This document shows, piece after piece, positions 48,122 through 61,500 of a stretch of DNA of 64,000 bases. The stretch's first letter is position 1; every line of letters starts with the position of its first letter. The notes beneath the pieces are model-generated. The model saw only the letters and a program-made list of their open reading frames with translations, made no database searches and had not been told where the DNA came from. Position numbers and translations under genes: made by a program. This stretch comes from Scylla paramamosain. Lineage: Eukaryota > Arthropoda > Malacostraca > Decapoda > Portunidae. Where the stretch lies: contig NC_087158.1 in the NCBI RefSeq assembly GCF_035594125.1, forward strand, positions 6,312,501 through 6,376,500, in the 5' to 3' direction.

Positions 48122-49795
48122 GAAGCGAAATAAATATTTCGTTGATAAATTACATTCAGGACTGTTAGGGAATATCCCTTACAGAAGAATAAGATCGCAG
48201 AAAAATGATCCTAAATGGATGACAGAGATTAAAACATTACATAGGGCGAAAGAGAAGTATATAAGAGATTAAAGACAGGGGAAGTGGTTTTAAGGCCATA
48301 ATAATATAATGAATTAGAAAAGTCAGGAGTTTAACAAGGAAAGCTAAAAATAGTTATGAATTAAAGGTAGCCAGCCAAGCGAAGATGGACCCCAAGGGAT
48401 TTTACCAGGCATATAAGACGAAGAATAGAGAAACAATAGTTCCTTAAAGACAGCAGAATGGGACCTGCTTAGTTGTTGGGAGGAGATTAGTAAAACTGTG
48501 AACGAGTATTTTTTAACTGTCTGCCCAGGAAAACATGCAGGATTTGCCGAATAGTGACAGGATATTTAGAGTAGAAGAAAATGAGAAGCTGACAGATATT
48601 ACCGTAAGTAAAGAGATAGTGGAACAGGAGATAGATAAGCAGAAAAGTTCAAGTCACCAGGACCAGATGAAATATATTCCACAGTATTTAAGAATTGGAA
48701 AAAGGTTATAAGTAATCTGGATAAGGTCATGGCCAAGCGGCAGGCGACAGAGTGTTGTAATAAACGGCTCTAAATCCGAGTGGGGTCAAGTAATTAGTGG
48801 GGTGACAAAGGGATTATTAGTATTAGGGCCGGTGTTGTTTGAAATATATGTCAATGACTTGGATAGTGGAATTAGAAGTGTTGTTAGTAAATTTCCGGAT
48901 GACACGAGAGTATGTAGATTAATTAGGTCAGAATCGCATACCATCGCCTTGCAGGCAGATTTGGATGGGATGAACGAATGGACAGACAGATGGCAAATGC
49001 AGTTTAATATCAACAAATGCAAAGCACATAGCGTAAGTAGAAGAAACCCACACAATAGTTACACAATGAACAATCAAGTTCTGGTAGGTTCAGGGTTAGA
49101 AAAAGATTTGAGATTTAAAGTTAGCTATGAACTCCGTCTAAGAAAGCAATGCAAAGAGGCCAGAAACAAAGTGAAATAGTTAATTTTATTTGTATTATGA
49201 TTCATTTTCAGGAGTGCTAAAAGTAAAAACCCCCCAGTAATATTAAAGTTACATTTAGCGCTGGTCAGACTTCATCTAGGCTACGCTGTCCTATTCTGGT
49301 CACCACATCACAGGAAGAATAAAGGTCTATTAGAATCACTTCAAAGGAGAATAACTAAAAGGATACAGGGGATGAAGAGTATTCCTTACGAAGCGAGATT
49401 CAAGCTGTTAAATTTACATTCTTTAGAGAGACGTAGGTTAAGAGTGGACCTGATAGAAGTCTTTAAGTGGTATATGGGTTATAACAAGGGGAACATAATG
49501 AAAATTCTTAGAATCTGTAACCATGATAGAACAAGAAAAATAGAACATCAAGTTTTCAGGCTTGAGCCTGAAAACTTGATGTTCGAAAAGGAAACAGGAA
49601 GGAATTGGTTTTCAAATACAGTAGTAGATGATTGGAACGGACTTAGTAATCAAGCTGTTAGTGCTGAGACATTTGGCAACTGTAAGAGAAGATGGGGATG
49701 ATAGGTGGAAATACGTAGGCATATTTCATACAAGTACTGACACGTGTATGCCTGATGCCTTCTTGCATATTTACTTATTTCTTATGTTCTTATGT
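48122..49795 (+). pseudogene. CR1/L2-type LINE fragment, copy B (uninterrupted)
   Basis: The same element as 3361-5904 but lacking the TTAA transposon. It carries GPVLFEIYVNDLDSG and the catalytic box as FPDDT (FADDT in copy A) in frame 48802-49179, then the C-terminal region in frame 49372-49701 (LLNLHSLERRRLRVDLIEVFKW, then KETGRNWFSNTVVDDWNGLS). The 3' end has two TTATGTTC octamers (49781-49798), the tail usual for CR1-class LINEs. It has no endonuclease and several stops. A perfect 20-bp inverted repeat lies inside at 49543-49584. Confidence 0.87.
49543..49584. repeat. Perfect 20-bp inverted repeat within LINE
   Basis: Positions 49543-49562 and 49565-49584 are exact reverse complements around a 2-nt spacer. 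The related LINE at about 20310-20345 does not have this symmetry, so it arose in this copy. Confidence 0.95.
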
Positions 49796-52700
49796 TCTTA
49801 TTACCAAAAGGGTGTATTTTCAGTGTTTTTCAGGTATTCCGTGAAAAAAAAATGCCAAAATGCATGCAAAGCACCCTAAATGAGGAAAAAAAGGGACATT
49901 ACGAGAAACGTGCATTATAAGTGTTTTTGAGATTCTTAGATACCAAAACCCTGAAACTCATGAATAACACTCTTAATTGAGAAACAGAACAACCTTACCA
50001 AATGCGTGTATTTTGAGTGTTTTTCACATTCTTGGTTATCAAAACCCAAAATTGCATACGAAACTAGCTTTATGTGGAAAGAAAAAAAAAAAAAGACATT
50101 TCCAGAAAAGTGTCTTTTGAGTGTTTTTGAGCGTGTTAGGCAATAAAACACTAAAAAGCAGGGCAATCACATTACATAGGAATAAAACCAACTTTTACCA
50201 AGAACTTGCCTTTAAGTGTTTTTGAGCTCCTAACATACCAAAACACTAAAACGCATGCAAAACACCCTTTATGAAGAAACAGAATAACATTACCAAAAAC
50301 ATGTATTTTGAGTGTTTTTGATCATGTTACCTATAAAAACGCTTAAATACATGCAAAGAACCCTATGTATGGGAAACGAAAGGACATTACGAGAAACGTG
50401 TATTATGAATGTTATTAAATTCCTTAAGCACCAAAAAGCTAAAATCCACAAATAACACTCTTTATAGAGAGAAAAAAAAAACAGTAATTTTCTTTTTTTT
50501 TCTTTTGTTATTCTTCTTCATAGGTACCGAGATGCCAAAATTCTGGCAAAATTCAGAGAAATTATGTGGACAAAAGAACATTATCAAAAAAGTTAATTTT
50601 AGCTTTTTTTTTTCAGACAGTTATGTACCATAACCTAAATTACATGCAAAGCCACCTCTATAGGGAAATTAAACGACTTTACCAGAAACCTGTATTTTGA
50701 GTGTTTTTCAGCATGTTAGGCACCAAATCAATAAATAATATGGAAGTCACTCTATATGGGAATCCAAAACAAAATCACTTAACACTTGTCTTTTCAGTGT
50801 TTTACGTAGAATCACGCTAAAACGGATGCAAACAAACCAATATGAAGAAATAGAATAACATTGCCAAAAAGGTATATTTTGAGTGTTTTTGAGCCTGTTA
50901 TCTACAAAAAACGCGAAAATGGATGCAAAGCACTCTATATTGGGAAACAAAAGGACATTACGAGAAACCTGTATAATGAGTGTTTTATAGTTTCAAAAAC
51001 AACAACAAGGCAAAAGTTTCTTAGATACCAAAATGCTGAAACTCATGAATAACACTCTTGATTGAGTGTTTTTCACATTCTTAGTTACCAAAACACGAAA
51101 TTGCATGCGAAACTAGTGGGGAAAAAATTATATTGCCAGAAAATGTTTTTTTAGTGTTTACGAGCGTGTTACGCAATAAAGTACTTAAAAGAAGGGCAAT
51201 CACATTACATGTGAATAAAAAAAAACTTTTACTAAGAACTTGCCGTTAAATATTTTTGAGCTCCTTACATACCAAAACGCTAAAACGAATGCAAAAAATT
51301 CTTCATGGAGAAACACAATAACATTAAAAAAACATGTATTTTGAGTGTTTTTGATCATGTTACCTATAAAAACGCTTAAATACATGCAAAGAAGCCTATG
51401 TTTGGGAAAAGAAAGGACATTACGAGAAACGTGTATTATAAGTGTTTTTAAGTTACTTAAATACCAAAAAGCTAAAACCCAGAAATAACACTCTTTATGA
51501 AGAAACAAAAAAAAAATATATATAAATAAATAAATAAATAAAAATAAATAAATGAAATAAAAGAAAATAACTTTTTTTTGTTATTCATCTTCAGAGGTAC
51601 CGAGATGCCAAAATTCTGTTAAAATTCAGGGAAATTATGTGGATAAAAGAACATTATCGAAAAAGTTAATTTTACCTTTTTTTTCGGACTGTTATGTACC
51701 AAACCCTAAAGTGCATGCAAAGCCATCTATATGGAGAAATTAAACGACTTTACAAACTGTCTTTTGAGTGTTTTTCAGCATGTTAGGCACCAAAACGATA
51801 AATAATATGGAAGTCACTCTATATGGGAATCCAAAACAAAATTACTGAAAACGTGTCTTTTCAGTGTTTTACGTAAAAAACGCTAAAACGGATGCAAACA
51901 GACCAATATGAAGAAATAGAATAACATTAACAAAAAGGTATATTTTAAGTATTTTTGAGCTTGTGACCAACAAAAAAAAAAACTTGAAAATGGATGCAAA
52001 GCACTCTATATTGGGAAATAAAAAAGACATTACGAGAAACGTGTATAATGAGTATTTTATAGTTTCACAAGAACCTAGAAGCAAAAAACACAAAAACTAG
52101 TGTATATGGAGAAGTTTCTTAGATACCAAAATGCTGAAACTCCTGAATAACACTCTTAATTAAAAAACAGAATAACATTACTAAATGCGTGTATTTTGAG
52201 TGTATTTCACATTCTTAGTTACTAGAACCCCAAATTGCATGCGAAACTAGCTTTATGTGGGAAAAAAAATGACATTACCAGAAAAGAATCTTTTCAGGGT
52301 TTTTTTTTAGAGAGTTAGGCAATAAAGCACTAAAAAGGAGGGCAATCACATTACATGGGAATAAAACCAACTTTTACCAAGAACTTGCCTTTAAGTATTT
52401 TTTAACTCCTTATATACCAAAACGCATACCAAAATGCTGAAACTCCTGAATAACACTCTAAATTGAGAAAGAGAACAACCTTACCAAATGCGTGTATTTT
52501 GAGTGTTTTTCACATTCTTAGTTATCAAAACCCCAAATTTTATGTGAAAGTAGCTTTATGTGGGAAAAAAATGACATTACCAGAAAAGTGTCTTTTAAGT
52601 GTTTTTTTTTTTTTTCTAGCATGATAGGCAATAAAGTACTAAAAAGCAGGGCAATCACATTACATGGGAATAAAACTAACTTTTACTAACAACTTGCCTT

Positions 52701-55700
52701 TAAGTGTTTTTGAGCTCCTTTTATACCAAAACGCTAAAACGAATGCAAAACACCCTTTATGGAGAAACAGAATAACATTTCCAAAAACATGTATTTTGAG
52801 TGTTTTTGATCATGTTACCTATAAAACTCTTAAATACATGCAAAGAACCTTATGTTTGGGAAATTAAAGGGCATTTCAAGAAATATGTATTACGAGTGTT
52901 TTTAAGTTCTTTAAGTACCATTTAGCTAAAACCCATAAATAACAATGTTTATAGAAAAAAAATAAATAAATAAAAAGATAGGAATTTATTTATTTTTTTT
53001 TGTTATTCATCTTCATAGGTACCAAGATGCCAAAATTCTGGCAAAATTCAGGAAAATTATGTGAAAAAAGAAAATTATGAAAAAAATTTAATTTTAGCTT
53101 TTTTTTCGGACTGTTATGTACCAAACCCTAAAGTGCATGCAAAGCCACCTATATGAGGAAATTAAACGAATTTACCAGAAACCTGTCTTTTGAGTGTTTT
53201 TCAGCATGTTAGGCACCAAAACGATATATAATATGGAAGTCACTCAATATGGGAATCCATCACAAAATTACTGAAAAAGTGTCTTTTCAGTGTTTTACGT
53301 AGAAGAACGCTAAAACGGATGCAAACCAACGAATATGAAGAAATAGAATAACATTACCAAAAAAGGTATATTTTCAGTGTTTTGAGCTTCTTATCTACAA
53401 AAAACGCGAAAATGGATATAAAGCACTCTATATTGAGATACAAAAGGACATTACGAGAAACTTGTATAATGAGTGTTTTATAGTTTCACAAGAACCACAA
53501 GGCAAAAAACGTAAAAACTCGTGTATATGGATAAGTTTCTTAGATACCAAAATGCTGAAACTGAGGAATAACACTCTTAATTGAGAATACAGAACAACCT
53601 TACGATATGCGTGTATTTTGACTGTTTTTCACATTTTTAGTTACCAAAACCTCAAATTGCATGCAAAACTAGCTTTATGTGGTAAAAAAATGACATTACC
53701 AGAAAAGTGTCTTTTGAGTGTTTTTGAGCGTGTTAGGTAATAAAGCACTAAAAAGGAGGGCAATCACATTACATGGGAATAAAACCATCTTTTACCAAGA
53801 ACTTGCCTTTAAGTGTTTTTGAGATCCTTATATACCAAAACGTTAAAACGCATGCAAAACACCCTTTATGGAGAAACAGATTAACATTACCAAAAAACAT
53901 GAATTTTGAGAGTTTTTGATCATGTTACCTCTAATAACGCTTTAATACATGCAAAAAACCCTATGTCTGGGAAACGAGAGGACATTACGAGAAACGTGTA
54001 TTATGTGTGTTTTTAAGTTCCATAAGTACCAAAAAGCTAAAACCTCTTTATAGAGAAAAAAAAAGTAAATAAATAAATAGGATTTTTTTTTTTATTATTC
54101 TTCTTCATAGGTACCAAGATCACAAAATTCTGGCAAAAATCAGGGAAATTATATGAAAAAAGAACATTATCAAAAATTAAATTTTTGCTTTTTTTTCGGA
54201 CTGTTATGCACAAAACCCTAAAGTGCATGCAAAGCCAACTATATGGGGAAATTAAACGACTTTACGAGAAACCTGTTTTTCTAGTGTTTTTCAGCATGTT
54301 AGTCACCAAAACAATTAACAATATGGAATTCATTTTATTTGGGAATTCAAAACAAATTACTGAAAACGTGTCTTTTCTGTTTTTTAAGTAGAAAAATGCT
54401 AAAACGGATGCAAACCAGCCAACATGAAAAAATAGAATAAGATTACCAAAAAGGTATATTTTGAGTATTTTTGAGCTTTTTACAAAAAAAAAAAAAAAAA
54501 AAACGCGAAAATGGATGGAAAGCTCTCTATATTGGTTAACAAAAGGACATTACGAGAAACGTGTATAATGAGTGTTTTATAGATTCTCAAGAAACACAAG
54601 GCAAAAAACGCAAAAACTCGTATATATGGAGAAGTTTCTTAGACACCAAAATGGTGAAACTCCTGAATAACACTTTTAATTGAGAAACAGAACAACCTTA
54701 CCAAATGCGTGTATTTTGAGTGTTTTTCACATTCTTAGTTACCAAAACCCCAAATTGCATGTGAAAATAGCTTTATGTGGGAAAAAAAAAATGAATACCA
54801 GAAAAGTGTCTTTTAAGTGTTTTTTTTTTTTTTTTAGCATGATAGGCAATAAACCACTAAAAAGCAGGGCAATCACATAACATGGGAAAAAAATAAACTT
54901 TTACCAAGTGTTTTTTCTAAGTGTTTTTGAGCTCCTTATATACCAAAACGCTAAAACGCATGCAAAACACCCTTTATTTAGAAACAGAATAACATTACCA
55001 AAAACATGTATTTTGAGTGTTTTTGGGCATGTTACCTATAAAAACGCTTAAATACATGCAAAGAACCTTACGTTTGGGAAACGAAAGGACATTTCGAGAA
55101 ACGTGTATTATGAGTGTTTTTAAGTTCTTTAAGTACCAAAAAGCCAAAACCTTTCTCTCTTTATAGAGAAAAAATAAAATAAATAAATAAAAAGATAGGA
55201 TTTTTTTTATTTAACTTCATAGGTACCGAGATGCTAAAAGTCTGTCAAAATTCAGGGAAATTATGTGAAAAAAGAATTTTATGAAAAAAAGTTAATTTTA
55301 GCTTTTTTTTTCGGACTGTTATGTACCAAACCCTAAAGTGCATGCAAAGCCACCTATATAGGGGAATTAAACGACCTTACCAGAAACCTGTCTTTTGTGT
55401 TTTTTTTTTCAGCATGTTAGGCACCAAAACGATAAATAATATGGAAGTCACTAAATGTGGGAATGCATCACAGAATTACTGAAAAAGTGTCTTTTCTGTG
55501 TTTTACGTAGAAAAACGCTAAATCAGATGCAAACCAACGAATATGGAGAAATAAAATAACATTACCAAAAAGGTACGAGTATATTTTGAGTGTTTTTGAG
55601 CTTCTTACCCTCAAAAAAAAAACGCGAAAATAAATGGAAAGCACTCTATATTGGGATACAAAAGGACATTACGAAAAAACGTGTATAATGAGTGTTTTTT

Positions 55701-57430
55701 AGTTTCACAACAGCCACAAGGCAAAAATCGCAAAGACTCGGTGTATATGGAGAAGTTTCTTAGATACCAAAATGCTGAAACTCAGAAATAACACTCTTAA
55801 TTAAGAATACAGAACAACCTTACCAAATGCATGTATTTTGAGTGCTTTTCACATTCTTAGTTACCAAAACCAAAAATTGCATACGAAACTAACTTTATGT
55901 GGGAAAAAAATGACATTACCAAAAAAGTGTCTTTTGAGTGTTTTTGAGCGTGATAGGCACTAAAGCACTAAAAAGGAGGGCAATTACATTATATGGGAAT
56001 AAAACCAACTTTTACCAAGAACCTGCCTTTACGTGTTTTTGAGCTTCTTACATACCAAAACGCTAAAACGCATGCAAAACACCCTTTATGGAGAAACAGA
56101 ATAACATTACCAGAAACATGTATTTTGCACGTTTTTGATCATGTTACCTATAAAAATGCCTAAATACATGCAAAGAACCCTATGTTTGGAAAATGAAAGG
56201 ACATTACGAAAATCGTGTATTATGAGTGTTTTTAAGTTCCTTAAGTACGAAAAAGCTAAAACCCACAAATAACACTTTATAGAGAGAAAAAAAAAATTTG
56301 TTATTCATCTTCATAGGTACCGAGATGGCAAAATTCATGGAAATTTTGTAAAAAAAATCATTATAAAATAAATAATTTTAGCTTTTTTTTCTGGAGTTAT
56401 GTACAAACTCTCAAGTGCATGCAAATCCACCTATATGGGGAAATTACACGACTTTACGAGAAACCTGTATTTTGAGTGTTTTTCTGCAATCTCAACAATA
56501 TTACTTAAAACATGTTTTTTCAGTGATTTACGTAGAAAAACGCTAAAACGGATGCAAACCAACCAATATGAAGAAATAGAATAACATTACCAAAAAGATA
56601 TATTGAGCTTGTTACCTACAAAAAATGCAAAAATGGATGGAAAGCACTTTATATTAGCAAAGAAGAGGACATTACGAGAAACGTGTATGAGTGTTATATA
56701 GTTTGACAAGAACCAAAAGGTAAAATACTCAAAAACTCGTGTACATAAAGAAGTTTCTTACATATCAAATAGCTGAAATTCATGAATAACACTTTTAATT
56801 TTGAAACAGAAATACCTTACCAAATGTGTGTATTAGAAAAGTTTCTTACATACCAAAATGCTGAAACTCATGAATAATACTTTTAATTTAGAAATAGAAC
56901 AACTTTACTAAATGCCTGTGTTTTGAATTTTTTTTCACATTCTTAGTTACCAAAACCCCAAATTCCATGCAAAACTAGCTTTATGTGGGAAAAAAAAAAT
57001 GATATTACCAGAAAAGTTTCTTTTGAGTGTTTTTGAACGTGTTAGGCAATAAAGCACTAAAAAGCAGGGGAATAACATTACATGCGAATAAAAACAACTT
57101 TTACCAAGAACTTACCTTTAAGTGTTTTTGAGCTAATTAAATACCAAAAAGCTAAAACGCATCCAAAACACCTTTTATGGAAAAGGAGAATAAAATTACC
57201 AAAAACATATATTTTGAGTGGTTTTGATCATGTTATCTATAAAAACGCTTAAATATATGCAAAAACCCTTATGTTTAAGAAACGAAAGGACATTACGATA
57301 AATGTGTATTATAAGTGTTTTTAAGTTGCTTAAGTACCAAAAAGCTAAAACCCACAAATAACACTCTTTATTTAGAAAAAAATTAAGAAAATAAAAAAAA
57401 TAGGATTTTTTTTTTGTTATTCATCTTCAT

Positions 57431-58545
57431 AGGTACCGAGATGCCAAAATTCTGGGAAAATTCAGGGCTATTATATGTTAAAACAAAAATTATCAAAAAA
57501 GTAAATTTTAGCTTTTTTGTGGGGACTGTTATGTACCAAACCCTAAAGTGCATCCAAAGACTCCTATATGAGAAAATTAAAAGACCTTAACAGAAATCTG
57601 TTTTTTGAGTGTTTTTCAGCATGTTAGGCACCAAAACGATAAATAATAAGGAACTCACTCTATATGAGAATCCAAAACAAAATTGCTGAAAACGTGTTTT
57701 TTCTTTGTTTTACGTAGAAAAACGCTAAAACGGATGCAAACCTACCAATATCAAGAAATAGAAAAACATTACCTAAAAGGTATATTTTGAGTGTTTTTGA
57801 GCTTGTTACCTACACAAAACGCGAAAATTGATGCAAAGCACTCTATATTAGAAAACAAAAGGACTTTGCAAGAAAAGTGTATAATGAGTTTATTATAGTT
57901 CAAAAGAACCAAAAGGCAAAAAACACAAAAACTAGTGTATATGGAGAAGGTTCCTAGATACCAAAATGCTGAAACTTATGAATAACACTCTTAATTGAGA
58001 AACAGAACAACCTTACTAAATGCGTGTATTTTGAGTGCTTTTCACATTCTTAGTTACCAAAACTAGAAATTGCATGCAAAACCACCTTTATGTGAGAAAA
58101 AAATGACATTACCAGAAAAGTGTCTTTTAAGAGTTTTTGAGCGTGATAGGTAATAAAGCACTAAAAAGCAGGCCAATCATATTACATTGGAATAACACCA
58201 ATTTATACCAAAAACTTGCCATTAAGTGTTTTTGAGGTCCTTATATACCAAACCGCTAAAACGCATACAAAATAAACTTTATGGAGAAACAGAATAACAT
58301 TACCAAAAACATGTATTTTGAGTGTTTTTGATCATGTTATCTATAAAAATGCTTAATTACATGCAAAGAACATTATGTTTGGGAAACAAAAAGACATTAC
58401 GAGAAACGTGTATTATGAATGTTTTTTTAAGTTCCTTAAGTACCAAAAAGCTAAAACCCACAAATAACACTCATTATTTAGAAAATAAAAAATAAAAATA
58501 TAAAAAAAATAGGATTTTTTTTTTTTTTTGTTATTCATATTCATA
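57431..58545 (+). repeat. Representative 1.1-kb higher-order unit with 12 subunits
   Basis: Reading by the boxes TAC(C)AAAA...GCATGCAAA...ACATTA(C)...GTGT...TTTGAGTGTTTTT, this unit divides into 11 subunits of about 96 bp and one partial subunit of about 55 bp (the CAAAAGAACCA...AAAACTAGTG piece near 57900-57955). Each subunit is distinctive, for example GTTAGGCACCAAAACGATAA, GCAGGCCAATCATATTACAT and ATCATGTTATCTATAAAAAT. One subunit contains an A-rich/T-rich stretch (AAATAAAAA...TTTTTTTT) of variable length. Confidence 0.88.
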
Positions 58546-61500
58546 GGTACCGAGATGCCAAAATTCTGGGAAAATTCAGGGCAATGAAATGATAAAAGAA
58601 TATTATCAAGAAAGTTAATTTCAGCTTTTTTTTCGGACTGTTATGTACCATACCTTGAAGTGCATGCAAAGACTCCTATATGAGGAAATTAAACGACCTT
58701 ACCAGAAATATGTGTTTTGTGTGTTTTTTTTTTAGCATGTTAGGCACCAAAACGATAAATAATTAGGAACTCACTCTAAATGGGAATCTAAAAAAAAGTT
58801 ACTGAAAACGTGTCTTCTCAGTGTTTTACGTAGAAAAACGCTAAAACGGATGCAAAGCAATCAATATCAAGAAATAGAAAAAACATTAACAACAAGGTAT
58901 ATTTTGAGTGTTTTTGAGCTTGTTACCTACAAAAAAAAACGCGAAAATTGATGCAAAGCACTCTATATTGGGAAACAAAACAACATTCCAAGAAAAGTGT
59001 ATAATGAGTATTTTATAGTTCAAAAGAACCACAAGGAAAAAACGCAAAATCTCGTGTATATGGAGAGGTTTCCTAGATACAAAAATGCTAAAACTCATGT
59101 ATAACACTCCTAATTGAGAAACAGAACAGCTTTAATAAATGCGTGTATTTTGAGTGCTTTTCACATTCTTAGTTAGCAAAACCCCAAATTGCATGCGAAA
59201 ATAGATTTGTGGAAAAAAAAAAGACTTTACCAGAAAAGAGTCTTGTGAGTGTTTTTGAGCGTGATAGAAAATAAAGCACTAAAAAGGAGGGCAATCACAT
59301 TACATTGAAGGAAAACGAATTTTTACCAAGAACTTGCCTTTATGTGTTTTTGAGCTCCTTATATACCAAAACACTAAAACGCATGCAAAACACTCTTTAT
59401 GGTGAAACAGAATAACATTACCAAAAACATGTATTTTGAGTGTTTCTGATCATGTTACCAATAAAAACGCTTAAATAAATGCAAAGAACACTATTTTTGG
59501 GAAACGAAAGGAGATTACGAGAAACGTGTATTATGAGTGTTTTTAAGTTCATTAATTACCAAAAAGCTAAAAGCCACAAATAACACTCTTTATTGAGAAA
59601 CAATAAATAAATAAAAAAAAAAATACAATATTTTTTTTCTTTCTTATTCATCTTCACAGGTACCGAAATGCCAAAATTCGGGCAAATTTCAGGAAATTAT
59701 GTGAAACAAGAAAATTATCAAAAAAGTTAAATTTAGCTTTTTTTTTTCGAACTGTTATGTACCAAACCCCTAAAGTGCATGGAAAGACACCTATATGGGG
59801 AAATTAAACGTCTTTGCAAGAAAACGGTCATATGAGTGTTTTTCAGAATAACATGGAAGTCAATCTATATGGAAATCCAAAACCAAATTACTAAAAACGT
59901 GTCTTTTCTGTGTTTTACGTAGAAAAACGCTAAAACGGAAGTAAACCAACCAATATGAAGAAATAAAATAACATTACCAAAAAGGTATATTTTAAGTGTT
60001 TTTGAAATTGTTACCTATAAAAAACGCGAAAATGGATGGAAATCACTCTATATTGGGAAGCAAAAGGACATTACGAGAAACGAGTATAATGAGTGTTTCA
60101 TAGTTTCACAAGAACTACAAGGCAAAAAACGTAAAAACTCTTGTATATAGAGAAGTTTCTTACATTCCAAAATGCTGAAACTCTGGAACAACACTCTTAA
60201 TTGAGAAACAAAACAATATTACTAAATGCGTGTATTTTGTGTGCTTTTCACATCCTTAGTTACCAAAACTCCAAATTGCATGCGAAACCAGCTTTTTGTG
60301 GGAAAAAAAATGACATTACCAGAAAAATGTCTTTTGAGTGTTTTTGAGCGTGTTAGGCAATAAAGCACTAAAAAGCAGGGCAATCACATTACATTATAAT
60401 AAAACCAATTTTTAACAATAACTTGCCTTTAAGTGTATTTGAGCTCCTTATATACTACAAAAAACTAAAATGCATGCAAATAATGGTGAATTAGAATAAC
60501 ATTACCAAAAACATGTATTTTGAGTGTTTTTGATCATGTTACCATAAAAACGCTTAAATACATGCAAAGAACACTATTTTTGGAAAACGAAAGGACATTA
60601 CTCGACTTTAGTAGAAACCTGTCTTTTGAGTGTTTTTTCAGCAATTTTAACAATATTACTGAAAACGTGTCTTTTCAGTGATTTACGTAGAAAAACGCTA
60701 AAACAGATGCAAACCAACCAATATGAAGAAATAGAATAACATTCCCAAAAAGATATATTTTGATGTGTTTTTGAGCTTGTCACCTACAAAAAAATTCGAA
60801 AATGGATGAAACGTACTCTATATTAGGAAAGAAAAGGACATTATGAGAAACGTGTATAATGAGTATTTTATAGTTTTACAAGAACCACAAGGCGAAAAAC
60901 TCAAAAACTCGTGTACATAAAGAAGTTTCTTACATACCAATATGCTGAATCTCATGAATAACACTTTGAATTGAGAAACAGAACTACCTTACCAAATGTG
61001 TGTATTAGAGAAGTTTCTTACATACCAAAATGTTGAAACTCATGAATAACACTTTTAATTAAGAAACAGAACTTTACTAAATGCCTGTATTTTGAGTGTT
61101 TTTCAAATTCTTAGTTACCAAAACACCAAATTCCATGCGAAAATAGCTTCATGTGCGAAAAAAATAATATTACCAGAAAATGTCTTTCGAGTGTTTTTGA
61201 CCGTGTTAGGTAATAAACCACTAAAAAGCAGGGCAATCACATTACATGGGGAATAAAACCAACTTGTACCAAGAACTTGCCTTTAGGTGTTTTTGAGCTC
61301 ATTACATACGAAAACGCTAAAACGCATGCAAAAAAACTTTTATGGAGAAACAGAATAACATTACCAAAAATATATATTTTGAGTGTTTTTGATCATGTTA
61401 TCTATATAAAACGCTTAAATACATGCAAAGAACCTTATGTTTGGGAAACGAAAGGACCTTACGAGAAATATGTATTATGATTGTTTTTTAGTTCCTTAAG

